From Bacillus sp. Cs-700 (lineage in GTDB: Bacteria; Bacillota; Bacilli; Bacillales; Guptibacillaceae): DNA of 64,000 nucleotides. Positions 43,165 to 52,449 of the stretch are shown here, in pieces. Every line of letters begins with the position of its first letter. Positions within the stretch are counted from its first letter, which is position 1. A program made the translations under genes and the position numbers. The notes below the pieces were generated by a model, which searched no databases, was not told where the DNA came from, and saw only the letters and a program-made list of their open reading frames with translations. The DNA lies in contig NZ_CP041063.1 of the NCBI RefSeq assembly GCF_011082085.1, positions 3,272,001 through 3,336,000 of the forward strand, given 5' to 3'.

Positions 43165-43244
43165 GGTTATATCCTCCTTTAAGCTGTGTATAATTAACAC
43201 TTCCCACGATAAAGGAGAATAAAACCTGCTTTCTAGGAGAATTA

Positions 43245-43275
43245 AAAAAAATCAGCGCATTTACGCTGATTTTAC
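43245..43275. terminator. Terminator downstream of the 38-residue gene
   Basis: AAAATCAGCG-CATTTA-CGCTGATTTT. It follows the minus-strand 38-residue gene by about 70 bp. Confidence 0.8.
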
Positions 43276-43344
43276 TCAACCTACCTAGAGATGAGGTTAA
43301 TCGAGTTGAAAAATTGCTGTTCATTAAGGATCGTTCGGTTCACC

Positions 43345-43461
43345 TTATTGGGGTTGAGAGATTATGTAGAAACCGATTACAAATGCGATAGGCACAATCC
43401 AAACCATAAAGGCTAGTGCCCATACAGTAAAACGGTTCCATTCTTTTTCCTTAGTAGCCAA
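43345..43461 (-). CDS. Small membrane protein, 38 aa
   Basis: A 38-codon gene on the minus strand starting with TTG 43461, eight bases after GGAGG. The peptide begins MATKEKEWNRFTVWALAFMV, has one hydrophobic helix (residues about 11-34) and ends ISQPQ. Charged N-terminus and single helix are typical of short membrane regulators. No family recognised. Confidence 0.65.
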   Translation of the reverse strand: MATKEKEWNRFTVWALAFMVWIVPIAFVIGFYIISQPQ

Positions 43462-43547
43462 GAGCAGACCCTCCACATCATAAGTTTAGTTTCATTATAA
43501 CATGGACATAGCTAAATTATGTGTGAACGATTGAAATTGTTAGAAAT

Positions 43548-43907
43548 TCAAGATACGAACCGAATAGTGATGGGATATCGGTAAAACTCACCTTGATTCG
43601 CCTTCACAGAGGCGATGACAATGAAAGTAAGGTGAACGATAAAAAGCAATGGGAGAAGAAATAATCCAATGATCACAAAGGTGAGAATAGCAAGGATAAC
43701 GGCATATAGCGTCATGCTGATTTGGAAGTTTAGAGACTCTTTACCCTGGGCATCGATGAATGAGTTCCCTTCCTTCTTTATTGACCAAATCATGATGGGA
43801 GCGATGATATGTCCAAGGGGAACTAAATAACCAGACAATGCAGAAAGATGAACGTACATAGCCCACTGACGTGTGATTTGATCAGGTGTAATGTCTTTGT
43901 TTTCCAT
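43548..43907 (-). CDS. DUF4870 domain membrane protein
   Basis: A 119-residue protein with three or four hydrophobic segments: MYVHLSALSGYLVPLGHIIA, MIWSIKKEGNSFIDAQGKES (loop), then two helices near the C-terminus. This is the DUF4870/Tic20-like pattern, function unknown. ATG 43907 has GGAGGG six bases upstream. Confidence 0.87.
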   Translation of the reverse strand: MENKDITPDQITRQWAMYVHLSALSGYLVPLGHIIAPIMIWSIKKEGNSFIDAQGKESLNFQISMTLYAVILAILTFVIIGLFLLPLLFIVHLTFIVIASVKANQGEFYRYPITIRFVS

Positions 43908-43987
43908 CACAATCCCTCCTGTAGCCTCTACCTATGTTCAGCATATTAGAAAATAGTTTGGGATATGCCGTTAAGAAATTCTTCAAT

Positions 43988-44012
43988 AGAAAAAGGAACC
44001 AATTTTGGTCCC
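43988..44012. terminator. Short terminator after the 114-residue gene (minus strand)
   Basis: AGGGACCAAAATTGGTTCCT on the minus strand followed by TTTT; the gene ends at 44013. Confidence 0.65.
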
Positions 44013-44357
44013 TTAATTTGCGTTATAGCTGATGTGATAGGAGGCACGGTTTGTGAGAAAGACTAATTCAGCCGACTGCTGTTGAACATGATCTAGTTCT
44101 TCAAGTGGTATCTCAAAAATAGAGTGTGGAAGCGGTACGGCAGCTTCATCTGAAATTACCTTTCCTTCCCCTTTAAGCTGAAGAAGAGTGGAAGCAGTGT
44201 AGTCGTCAACGGTCTCACCACGATGTTGGAAAGAAAAATCTTCAAGCTTCATAATTGTCTTATCAAGGTCATCTTGCTCTTTTTTTTCGATGATGATATG
44301 ACCACCAACCCAATCAGCTAGCGTATTGCGAACTTCTGATAACGTTGTAGTATCCAT
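44013..44357 (-). CDS. Hypothetical protein, 114 aa
   Basis: A soluble acidic protein starting MDTTTLSEVRNTLADWVGGH. Predicted helical N-terminus and beta-rich C-terminus (SAELVFLTNRASYHISYNA). GAGGTG precedes ATG 44357; the longer frame to 44387 is less likely. I do not recognise the family. Confidence 0.72.
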   Translation of the reverse strand: MDTTTLSEVRNTLADWVGGHIIIEKKEQDDLDKTIMKLEDFSFQHRGETVDDYTASTLLQLKGEGKVISDEAAVPLPHSIFEIPLEELDHVQQQSAELVFLTNRASYHISYNAN

Positions 44358-44473
44358 TTTATTCACCTCTCTCCTAATTTTCCCCATCTGAAGGTAACAT
44401 AAACCGTCTAACTAAATTTACATCAGGGATGATGATATACTTGTACTATGAAATGAGATGAAGGATGATTGTT

Positions 44474-45535
44474 ATGAAAAAAATATCGATAGATGAAGCT
44501 CTAAATAAAAAGATACCTTTACTAGATGTTAGAACCCCGGCTGAATTTGAGAAGTTCCATATTCCTGGAGCAGTTAACATGCCGATTTTCTCGAATGAGG
44601 AACGGGAAGTGGTGGGGACTACTTATAAGCAAAAAGGGACAGAGGCAGCGAAAGATTTGGGGATTTCGATTGTCTCGCCACTACTCCCTGAGTTTTATAA
44701 ACGTGCAAAAGAAATAACAAATCATCAAGAATTTGCTGTTTACTGCTGGAGAGGCGGAATGCGAAGTAAAAGTCTTGCTACGATTTTTGAGATGATGGGA
44801 TTACCGAGTCTTCAGGTCGAAGGCGGCATTCGAGCATACCGACAGAAAGTAACAACTGGCTTAGAGGATTTTTCGACTCAATCAACTCCATATCTTGTTC
44901 TAGAAGGATTAACTGGAACTTCGAAGACCGAAATTCTAACTGCTTTAGAAAAGAAGGAATATCCAGTGATTGATCTCGAAGGTCTAGCTGCTCACAGAGG
45001 CTCCGTGTTTGGTCGAGTAGATTTACCTGAAAGAAGTCAGAAGGAATTTGAAGCGAAGCTTTACCACCGATTGAAAGAGATTGGAGAAACACCTTATTAC
45101 ATTATAGAATCTGAAAGTAAGCGCCTTGGAAATATCATTATTCCTGACTTTATTCTAGAGGGCAAACAAAAAGGGACGCGTATACAAGTCCACGCCCCGC
45201 TTTCTTATCGAATTCGTACGATCTTAAATACGTATCATCCTGAACAACATCACGAAGAAATCACTGACGCCATTACAAAAATTGAAAAACGATTCTCTGC
45301 TGAAGATAAAGAAGTGATTGATCAGGCGCTTGAAGCAAAAAACTATGCTGTAATTATTGAACGATTGTTGCTTTATTATTATGATCCAAGATACGAATAC
45401 AAAGCATATGAAAATGAAGGCAACATCATCAATCTTTCATACGAGTCGCTCGAAGAAGGGACTCAACTTGTCCAGAATGAAATCGATCGTTTAGATATTA
45501 AGCTTCGATCAGAAGGCGAGAAAGTTTCGCTTTAA
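44474..45535 (+). CDS. mnmH: tRNA 2-selenouridine / geranyl-2-thiouridine synthase (MnmH/SelU)
   Basis: A 353-residue enzyme with an N-terminal rhodanese domain (active-site Cys in AVYCWRGGMRSKSLA, about residue 93) and a C-terminal P-loop domain. It exchanges sulfur for selenium at tRNA wobble uridine using selenophosphate, through a geranylated intermediate. The P-loop reads GLTGTSKTEIL, so Ser replaces the conserved Gly before Lys, which may impair nucleotide binding. Two starts are possible (ATG 44465 or 44474). The last 38 bases overlap a convergent gene. selD is not in the window. Confidence 0.9.
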   Translation: MKKISIDEALNKKIPLLDVRTPAEFEKFHIPGAVNMPIFSNEEREVVGTTYKQKGTEAAKDLGISIVSPLLPEFYKRAKEITNHQEFAVYCWRGGMRSKSLATIFEMMGLPSLQVEGGIRAYRQKVTTGLEDFSTQSTPYLVLEGLTGTSKTEILTALEKKEYPVIDLEGLAAHRGSVFGRVDLPERSQKEFEAKLYHRLKEIGETPYYIIESESKRLGNIIIPDFILEGKQKGTRIQVHAPLSYRIRTILNTYHPEQHHEEITDAITKIEKRFSAEDKEVIDQALEAKNYAVIIERLLLYYYDPRYEYKAYENEGNIINLSYESLEEGTQLVQNEIDRLDIKLRSEGEKVSL

Positions 45536-45962
45536 TGGATCTTTTTTCTTCAGGCAACTGTTCCTTGTTGTATCGTTCAATCAAATCATCAATACGCTTA
45601 AAGTACAAATGACTTATCCACGCTACGTAGCTTCGGTAAATTGGCGATTTTAGAAAGTGTATAAGCATATTATCATCAGGTCCAAAGTAGTATGTCTTAT
45701 CGTCAAAAAAAGTTGAAAACCGTCTAAAAGATAGTTTGGTAAATGAGTTGTCCAATTCAAATCGAAATTTATTAAGGGCATCTGGAATCAAGCGAATAGT
45801 GAAAACATCGTCATTATCAAACATTTCCTTAGGCGTGGGTAAGATTAAATAAGGATATTCTTGATCATCAAGGGCAATAAAGAAGTCTGCTGGGGACTCG
45901 TGACAGCTAGGCACTCGTTTGACGGTGGTTTCAACAATCAACTGATAGACAGAATCATTCAT
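45498..45962 (-). CDS. Hypothetical protein, 154 aa
   Basis: A soluble protein with a mixed alpha/beta N-terminal part (DFFIALDDQEYPYLILPTPK) and a helical Lys/Glu-rich end (YFKRIDDLIERYNKEQLPEE). ATG 45962 follows GGGAGG. Its 3' end overlaps mnmH by 38 bp tail to tail. The C-terminal segment loosely recalls IDEAL/YpiB-type tails, but I would not assign the family. Confidence 0.72.
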   Translation of the reverse strand: MNDSVYQLIVETTVKRVPSCHESPADFFIALDDQEYPYLILPTPKEMFDNDDVFTIRLIPDALNKFRFELDNSFTKLSFRRFSTFFDDKTYYFGPDDNMLIHFLKSPIYRSYVAWISHLYFKRIDDLIERYNKEQLPEEKRSIKAKLSRLLIEA

Positions 45963-46213
45963 ATCGTTCGTATCCTCCCTTTGTAATCTATCATCATTGT
46001 TACCGTACTAGTAAACTTGTATACCCCTTTGTCGAAAAGTAGTTATTACAATCTATTATCCAACCTTCGAAAAAATTCCTTTATTTCAAATATTACAAAT
46101 GTTTTCTTCGAAATGCTTAATTCACCCAGCTGAAGACAATTTAATTTGAATACATCTTCTTATGAATAAGATTTTTTTAAACCGTTAATCTAATAAATGT
46201 TTGAGCAAAAGAC

Positions 46214-46276
46214 TTGAAAGTCAGAGATAGTCAAATTATAATATGGTTACAAGGTCAAAGATAGTCAAAGTCAAAG
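46214..46276 (+). promoter_or_regulatory. clpE promoter with two CtsR operators
   Basis: TTGAAA (46214-46219), 17-bp spacer, TATAAT (46237-46242). One CtsR heptad pair (AGTCAGAGATAGTCAAA, 46219-46235) fills the spacer. A second, GGTCAAAGATAGTCAAA (46253-46269), lies after the start point with a third heptad GTCAAAG at 46270-46276. This is the classic heat-shock control of clp genes. The rest of the gap from 45963 is AT-rich, with nothing else I can name except CTAGTAAA at 46008-46015. Confidence 0.92.
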
Positions 46277-46344
46277 GAAACATCTTTCACCTTTTAACTA
46301 GTTTAATTAATGACAAGAAAGATAAATAATAAGGAGGCCATCAT

Positions 46345-48477
46345 ATGCTTTGTGATCAATGCCAACAAAACCAGGCTTCGGTTCAACTGAATGTCCAAAT
46401 GAATCAACATAAGAAAAGAGTTAACCTTTGTAGCACGTGTTACGCAAATGTGATGAATGGTCAAACAGCTTCATCGCCAAAAGGTCAAATGGATGAGTTC
46501 TTTCAATCCTTTATGGGTTCAGCAGAACAGAATGGTTTTACAAGTCAAGAAGATGGACCACAAACAGAATCAGGAAAAGGTAAAGGCGGTTTACTTGATA
46601 ACCTTGGTCGAAATTTATCTGACGCAGCAAAAGCTGGTTTGATTGATCCAGTCATCGGGCGCGAAAATGAGGTAGCAAGAGTGATTGAAACATTAAACCG
46701 TCGTAACAAAAATAATCCAGTTTTAATCGGTGAAGCAGGAGTCGGTAAAACGGCGATTGCAGAAGGTCTTGCTTTAAGGATTTCGGAAGGTCAAGTTCCT
46801 TCTAAACTAAAGAATAAAGAAATTTATTTATTGGATGTTGCGTCACTTGTTTCAAATACGGGTGTAAGAGGACAATTTGAAGAAAGAATGAAACAACTAA
46901 TTTCTGAACTTCAAAGTCGGAAAAATGTGATCTTATTTATAGATGAACTTCATCAAATCGTTGGAGCTGGATCTGCAGAAGGATCAATGGATGCAGGAAA
47001 CATATTAAAACCAGCACTTGCGAGAGGCGAGCTTCAATTAATTGGTGCCACAACGCTTAAAGAGTATCGTCAAATCGAAAAAGATGCCGCATTAGAACGA
47101 CGTTTTCAACCAGTAATGGTCAATGAACCTACTGTAGAAGAAGCCATTCAGATTCTAAAAGGTTTGCAACCTAAGTATGAAGAGTACCATGAAGTGAACT
47201 ATACGGAAGAAGCGATTCGTGCTTGTGTATCATTATCGAACCGGTTCATTCAAGATCGTTTCTTACCAGATAAAGCAATTGACTTAATGGATGAAGCAGG
47301 CGCCAAAATGAACTTAACGTTTGCTGTGTCGAACCATGATGAAATTCAGCAGCGTTTACACCAGATTGCTACTGAAAAAAACAAGGCAGCAGAGGCTGAA
47401 GATTATGAACTAGCTGCCAAACTAAGAACAGAAGAATTGCAGCTTGAGAAACAGCTTGAAGAAACGTTAAAAAACAACTCGAATGCAAATCATTCAGTTG
47501 ATCTTGAAGAGATCCAGCAGATTGTCGAAGGAAAAACAGGAATTCCAGTTCGTAAGCTTAGGGAAGATGAGCAGACGAAAATGAAAAACCTTGCAGAGCG
47601 ACTGAATTCTAAAGTAATTGGTCAGGAAGATGCGGTTAACAAAGTAGCAAAAGCCATCCGCAGAAGTCGAGCAGGATTGAAACGGCAAAATCGACCGATT
47701 GGTTCTTTCCTATTCGTCGGTCCAACTGGTGTCGGAAAAACGGAACTTTCCCGTTCTCTTGCAGAAGAAATGTTCGGTGATCGAGAAGCAATGATTCGAC
47801 TTGATATGAGTGAATATATGGAAAAGCACTCTGTCTCTAAACTGATCGGTTCTCCTCCAGGCTATGTTGGTCATGAGGAAGCAGGACAATTAACAGAAAG
47901 AGTACGCCGTAAACCATATAGCATCATTTTAATTGATGAAGTGGAGAAAGCTCATCCTGATGTACAAAATATGTTCCTTCAAATCCTTGATGATGGACGT
48001 CTTACAGATAGTCAAGGTAGGACGGTAAGCTTTAAAGACACGGTTATTATCATGACAAGTAATGCCGGAACTTCTGAGAGAAGAATTACTGTTGGTTTTG
48101 AATCAGCAGAAAGCTATACTGGGGTGATGGAGAGCCTTGGTGGTTACTTTAGGCCTGAATTCTTAAATCGGTTTGATGGAATTATTCCATTTAAGTCACT
48201 TGAACAATCAAGTCTCGTTACCATTGTAGACCTTATGATTAATGATTTAGATGAAAGCCTTGAAGAACAGAGTATTACACTTACAATTAGTGAAGCAGCA
48301 AAAGAGAAGTTGGCTGTACTTGGATATAATCCACAGTTTGGTGCCCGTCCTCTTCGCAGAGTAATTGAAGAACATGTGGAAGATGGTATTGCTGATTTGC
48401 TTGTCGATGAAGGCAGTATCAAATCCGTGACGGTTGAAGTTGAAGAAGATAAGATTGTTGTTTCACAAAAAAAATAA
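46345..48477 (+). CDS. clpE: ATP-dependent Clp protease ATP-binding subunit ClpE
   Basis: A 710-residue HSP100 unfoldase that feeds substrates to ClpP. N-terminal zinc finger (LCDQCQQN and LCSTCYAN), first AAA module with [15 protein letters not shown] and [13 protein letters not shown], a UVR-like coiled middle region ([20 protein letters not shown]), second AAA module with [20 protein letters not shown] and [11 protein letters not shown], and a C-terminal D2-small domain. AAGGAGG precedes ATG 46345. CtsR control is shown by the upstream sites. Normal length. Confidence 0.96.
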   Translation: MLCDQCQQNQASVQLNVQMNQHKKRVNLCSTCYANVMNGQTASSPKGQMDEFFQSFMGSAEQNGFTSQEDGPQTESGKGKGGLLDNLGRNLSDAAKAGLIDPVIGRENEVARVIETLNRRNKNNPVLIGEAGVGKTAIAEGLALRISEGQVPSKLKNKEIYLLDVASLVSNTGVRGQFEERMKQLISELQSRKNVILFIDELHQIVGAGSAEGSMDAGNILKPALARGELQLIGATTLKEYRQIEKDAALERRFQPVMVNEPTVEEAIQILKGLQPKYEEYHEVNYTEEAIRACVSLSNRFIQDRFLPDKAIDLMDEAGAKMNLTFAVSNHDEIQQRLHQIATEKNKAAEAEDYELAAKLRTEELQLEKQLEETLKNNSNANHSVDLEEIQQIVEGKTGIPVRKLREDEQTKMKNLAERLNSKVIGQEDAVNKVAKAIRRSRAGLKRQNRPIGSFLFVGPTGVGKTELSRSLAEEMFGDREAMIRLDMSEYMEKHSVSKLIGSPPGYVGHEEAGQLTERVRRKPYSIILIDEVEKAHPDVQNMFLQILDDGRLTDSQGRTVSFKDTVIIMTSNAGTSERRITVGFESAESYTGVMESLGGYFRPEFLNRFDGIIPFKSLEQSSLVTIVDLMINDLDESLEEQSITLTISEAAKEKLAVLGYNPQFGARPLRRVIEEHVEDGIADLLVDEGSIKSVTVEVEEDKIVVSQKK

Positions 48478-48491
48478 TTTTTTAAGTAAGG

Positions 48492-48524
48492 AAGTCGCTC
48501 TATAAAAATAGAGCGACTTTTTTT
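48492..48524 (+). terminator. Terminator after clpE
   Basis: AAGTCGCTCTA-TAAAAA-TAGAGCGACTT then T-run. Confidence 0.9.
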
Positions 48525-48737
48525 ATGTTAGTTTTTACAATAATAGGGAAGTTGTTAATATGAAATCCTGATTTCTTTCCTTAAATAACGTTGTCGAATC
48601 TTATATGATTTTGACTTCTTTTGCGGTTATAAGTCGAAAAGTCAGAATATTAGTTAAAATAAGTTGTGAGATCTGCTACGTTAGATAAGGAAGGTCGGGA
48701 AAGACTTCTCTACTATTTAATAAAGGAGCGAGAACAA

Positions 48738-50006
48738 ATGGAACTGGATCAGTTAGAGTTGAACCAGACGTTACAAGAAAGTCAGCCAGAAGGAAAGACA
48801 ATTCCTTATTTAACAGCATTAATTGGATGGAGTCTTCCAGCAATTGAGGCCTGTGACAAGTTGAATCGGCCTTTTGTAGTGGTAGGTCCTCCTGATTTTA
48901 AGGATTACGCCGAAAAGCACGACATTACTTTCGTAGGGTGGGAGTTTGATAGATTGAATGAAGGGTCAGACAAGCTCTACAAGCAGCTTAAAGCTCTCGG
49001 CGCTGAGGTAGCGGTACCTCTCTATGAAGAGTGTGTAGAATGGGCAGGTGCTCTCAATTCACGCTTTAGAGAAGAACCAAGACTATTTAACCGATCTCTT
49101 CTTTTAAGAGATAAAGGAATGATGAAACGAAAAGCCCAAATGGCCGGTATTAAAGTAGGCGTCTTTGAAGAAGCAAGAGATAAAGAGGATGTAAAGCGTT
49201 TTCTTAAAAGAGTAAATGATGCTCTTTTGAAAGTTGATGGAGATAAATATGAGCCAATTCACTGTAAGCCTTTAGATAAGGCTGGATCAGTAGGACACCG
49301 CGCAATCGATGACCCAGCGGATATTGAAGCACTAACAGATAATGACTTTCCGCTTCTGATGGAGAGTCATCTAGATGGCCAAGAATTTTCATGTGAAGTA
49401 TTTGTTAATAATGGAAAAATTCAATTTCTGAACATTACGGAATACGTAAAGCTCGGTTATTCAAATTTTGTTCCACCTTCTCCTTCTCTCGAAGAGAAAC
49501 GTCCTGTTATTAGAAAAGCGATTGAACAACTTATTGAAGCGTTCGAAATCGAAAATGGTGTTATTCATCCGGAGTACTTTATTATGCCTGATGGAACACT
49601 ACACTTTGGAGAAGTAGCAGCCCGCGTTCCAGGTGGACACATTTTTGATCTTATCGAACGCGCTTACGGATTTAGCGCTTATGAAGCGCAGATTCTATGT
49701 AGCGACCCTAATACAACGGAAGAAGAGTTAAGAAAGTTCTTCCCGGCTGAAAATGACGCGTTAGGCTATGCTGGCTGTTTGATGGTGCATCCTCATGTGA
49801 ATTACATTGAGAAGTTAACCATTCCTGAAGAGCTTGAAGAACATTCCTTCTTTGAGAAGCATGATATGTTTACGCCCCCACAGGGGAAAGTGGCTGAACG
49901 CGTTGGATTCGGAAATCATTATGGCACCATTTTCTTTTTCGGAGATGACAGTGCAGAGATGACTCGTTTACTTGTAGACTATGAAAAGTATGATTTCTAT
50001 TTGTAG
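48738..50006 (+). CDS. ATP-grasp domain protein, unknown substrate
   Basis: A 422-residue protein with an N-terminal Rossmann-like preATP-grasp region (TALIGWSLPAIEACDKLNRP), the ATP-grasp core with Lys and glycine loop HCKPLDKAGSVGHRAID, a hinge around LLMESHLDGQEFSCEVFVNN, and the metal-binding Glu/Asn-type end HPEYFIMPDGTLHFGEVAAR. Such enzymes join a carboxylate to an amine through an acyl phosphate. ATG 48738 follows AAGGAG; GTG 48666 has no ribosome site although its reading is protein-like. It lies 32 bp upstream of the papain-like gene, so the two are co-transcribed. I know no named pathway with this pair. Confidence 0.85.
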   Translation: MELDQLELNQTLQESQPEGKTIPYLTALIGWSLPAIEACDKLNRPFVVVGPPDFKDYAEKHDITFVGWEFDRLNEGSDKLYKQLKALGAEVAVPLYEECVEWAGALNSRFREEPRLFNRSLLLRDKGMMKRKAQMAGIKVGVFEEARDKEDVKRFLKRVNDALLKVDGDKYEPIHCKPLDKAGSVGHRAIDDPADIEALTDNDFPLLMESHLDGQEFSCEVFVNNGKIQFLNITEYVKLGYSNFVPPSPSLEEKRPVIRKAIEQLIEAFEIENGVIHPEYFIMPDGTLHFGEVAARVPGGHIFDLIERAYGFSAYEAQILCSDPNTTEEELRKFFPAENDALGYAGCLMVHPHVNYIEKLTIPEELEEHSFFEKHDMFTPPQGKVAERVGFGNHYGTIFFFGDDSAEMTRLLVDYEKYDFYL

Positions 50007-50038
50007 CATAATATTTTTACAATAAAGGAGAATTAAGC

Positions 50039-52009
50039 ATGCCATCTGAAGTAACAGAAGGAAAGATTGCAAGGTTTTCCAGGTCATTAACGCGTTTAGA
50101 GGAAGCGCCTTCTTATGCGAAATCACGCTATCAGACAGATGTTTTTCAAGAGGCAAATCGCCTTTTGGAAACGGAGGAAGGTCTAGAGTTTCTTTATCAA
50201 TATGCCCATCGATTTGATGCTGCAGGAGTTTTTCAAGATGGCCCTTGGGAAGATCCATCAAAACTTCAGCCACCGCTTGTCGCTGGCTCTCTTCAAGCGA
50301 AGGGACTCCCGTATGTCATCGAGATGCTGAGCGATCTTCGTATGCTTGCATTAGCGGAAGGAAAGGGCGAGCATCCCAAGGTTTCTAAAGAAATGGCTAT
50401 GGATTTCTTAAACGAAGTCATGGCATTAAACCTTGACTTGCTTTTTCCAAACACATCAGAAGCTTCACGAATTGAAGAAAAGGAAAATACGGTCGAAACA
50501 CAGCGATTATTCCAGTTTATCTCACAATACCTTTCTTCGAGTGCTTTATCAGAAACACTTATTTATGAGATAGAACGCTTAACCGCACAACGACCAATCA
50601 CGGTAAAAAGAACCGTGTCAATGATCAAAATGGCGAAAGAAATGCTTCGCTCTGAAACAAGTGAAGATCAGCGCGCGATGTTAGAATCGTACGTATCTTC
50701 CATTGAAGGACCTTCAGAATTAAGTCGTTCCAATCAGCTACCAAATGAATATCGCAAACAATTAATGGCGCTCTCCACAGAAGAGCTCCGAAAAGAGAGC
50801 GAGCAGCTTGGGCTCTCCATGAGAAAAACAGGGCTTTGTTCCCCGCATCATAGTGTACTTGCCCGTTTTTTAAGTAGAAAATCGCCGCACTTACTTCCAG
50901 TACTGTTGCAATTAACTGGTAAAGGAAAAGCCAATCTTGAAGAGCACGCGGAGCTCGTTCATCAGCTTATTAAAGTTTCGCTATTTCCATCGACTTGTCA
51001 ATCGGTCTATGGATTAGCTCTTTTATTAGAAAGAGGCGTGCTTTCTGCTTCGCCAGTGATTCCAGGTTTAAGGCGGATGATTGAGCTTGATATCCGACCA
51101 GAAGTGCGAAGTGCCTTATTTAATACGGTTGGTGAAGGAGAGGGTCTAACGGCTAACAGCATTTTGTTAGCAGGTGTAATTAGCGTTCTTGGTCAGCCGC
51201 TTGGTGTTGGACAAGGTTTAAACCCAACTTGTCAGGCAGCAAGAGGAATTAGTCTCTGGGCTCAACATGCGCCTGGATATTTATTGGAGATCATCCCAAG
51301 AGCTGCAAGAGATGGAGATATCGATATGGTGTTTGAAGGGGTTCAAATTCATTCGAAAGACCTTCAAGGTGGACTCGCACCCGATCTCCATCCAGAACTA
51401 GATCCCGTATCGCTTGTCCTCGTTCCTCATCTTGATCGCATTTATAGTGAGATGATGAGCAGAGTGGCATTAAGAGGAGAAGATGGTCATCGCTGGGTAA
51501 ACCCAGCCTTTTATGGAAATTGGGTTCAAAAAGGATTTAGCACGGTCATTGAGCCGATTACCGGTAGCGTTACGGACTATCCAGGTTTCGTCAGATTGTT
51601 TTATGCCACACACCATCCAGAATACAATGATGATTATGAATTGATCTATCCGAATCCGGTAGGGATTTTTATCACGAACGTTCATGGAAAAATGCTTGGC
51701 TTTCATGCGGTGTCCATTCAAAGAATTGCTAAAAGTCCAGATGGAGATTACCGAGTCTACTTTTACAATCCGAATAATGATGGTTCTCAAAATTGGGGCC
51801 AAGGAATTGAATGTACGGTTATGGGAAAAGGAGAACTCTCAGGTGAAAGCTCACTACCATTCGAGGAGTTTACTTCACGTTTATATGCTTTTCACTATAA
51901 CCCTTATGAACAAGGAGATGCTTATGCAGTTGAGGCTGAGAACATCTCCATTGTAAAATCCCTTGCCAAGGAAAGCTGGGGACAAGAGTACACGTGGATC
52001 AGTAAGTAG
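50039..52009 (+). CDS. Unrecognised 656-aa protein with papain-like Gln/Cys/His/Asn arrangement
   Basis: Large soluble protein not assigned to a known family. Residues 1-380 are mainly helical. The C-terminal part holds GQGLNPTCQAARGISLW (Gln392, Cys398), MLGFHAVSIQRI (His556) and YFYNPNNDGSQNWG (Asn578). Gln and Cys are six residues apart, the same as Gln19/Cys25 in papain, and the order Gln-Cys-His-Asn matches that fold; this is my inference from spacing. It could be a peptidase, amidase or transglutaminase-like transferase acting with the ATP-grasp enzyme. AAAGGAG precedes ATG 50039; a terminator follows. No signal peptide or membrane helix. Confidence 0.85.
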   Translation: MPSEVTEGKIARFSRSLTRLEEAPSYAKSRYQTDVFQEANRLLETEEGLEFLYQYAHRFDAAGVFQDGPWEDPSKLQPPLVAGSLQAKGLPYVIEMLSDLRMLALAEGKGEHPKVSKEMAMDFLNEVMALNLDLLFPNTSEASRIEEKENTVETQRLFQFISQYLSSSALSETLIYEIERLTAQRPITVKRTVSMIKMAKEMLRSETSEDQRAMLESYVSSIEGPSELSRSNQLPNEYRKQLMALSTEELRKESEQLGLSMRKTGLCSPHHSVLARFLSRKSPHLLPVLLQLTGKGKANLEEHAELVHQLIKVSLFPSTCQSVYGLALLLERGVLSASPVIPGLRRMIELDIRPEVRSALFNTVGEGEGLTANSILLAGVISVLGQPLGVGQGLNPTCQAARGISLWAQHAPGYLLEIIPRAARDGDIDMVFEGVQIHSKDLQGGLAPDLHPELDPVSLVLVPHLDRIYSEMMSRVALRGEDGHRWVNPAFYGNWVQKGFSTVIEPITGSVTDYPGFVRLFYATHHPEYNDDYELIYPNPVGIFITNVHGKMLGFHAVSIQRIAKSPDGDYRVYFYNPNNDGSQNWGQGIECTVMGKGELSGESSLPFEEFTSRLYAFHYNPYEQGDAYAVEAENISIVKSLAKESWGQEYTWISK

Positions 52010-52053
52010 GTATGTATTTTAAATAGTTGCGTATCCTATCTAATCTTATAGCG

Positions 52054-52093
52054 AAGCGTCAGGTAAATGATTTGTTTCCTGGCGCTTTTTTTG
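52054..52093 (+). terminator. Terminator after the ATP-grasp / papain-like operon
   Basis: AAGCGTCAGG and CCTGGCGCTT pair around a 14-base loop, then T-run. Confidence 0.85.
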
Positions 52094-52130
52094 ATTAACT
52101 TAACTTATATAACAAGGAGGCGATCTTTAA

Positions 52131-52427
52131 ATGATCGAGCATGTAGTTTTATTTAAATTCAGTGAAGAAACAACGGTAGAACAGAAAGAAGAAGGTATGA
52201 GAAGGTTAATTAAAGTAAAAGACAAAATTCCGGGTATTGTTGATATTCAAGCTGGAAATAACTTTTCTGATCGAAGCCAGGGATTTGAAAGTGGGTTAAC
52301 GGTGCGCTTTGAATCGAAAGAAGCACTAGAGTCATATGGACCACATCCGGCCCATCAGGAAGTAGTGGCCTACCTTAAAGAAATAGGAATGAGTGATGTA
52401 CTTGCACTCGATTTTGAGTGCCTGTAA
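52131..52427 (+). CDS. Dabb-type stress-responsive alpha/beta barrel protein
   Basis: A 98-residue protein of the Dabb family (MIEHVVLFKFSEETTVEQKE at the start, GLTVRFESKEALESYGPHPA near the C-terminus). Such small ferredoxin-like dimers occur as stress proteins or accessory cyclases; function here unknown. ACAAGGAGGCGATC precedes ATG 52131. It ends 22 bp before the oxidoreductase gene and is probably co-transcribed with it. Confidence 0.88.
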   Translation: MIEHVVLFKFSEETTVEQKEEGMRRLIKVKDKIPGIVDIQAGNNFSDRSQGFESGLTVRFESKEALESYGPHPAHQEVVAYLKEIGMSDVLALDFECL

Positions 52428-52449
52428 GAACAGAAAGGAGGATCTACAT

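Noticed and set aside
46008-46015. GbsR-type element before clpE
   Set aside because: A single CTAGTAAA in AT-rich DNA with no osmoprotectant gene nearby; chance is the simpler reading.
48666-48737. N-terminal extension of the ATP-grasp protein from GTG 48666
   Set aside because: The reading is protein-like but no ribosome site precedes it, while ATG 48738 has AAGGAG at good spacing.
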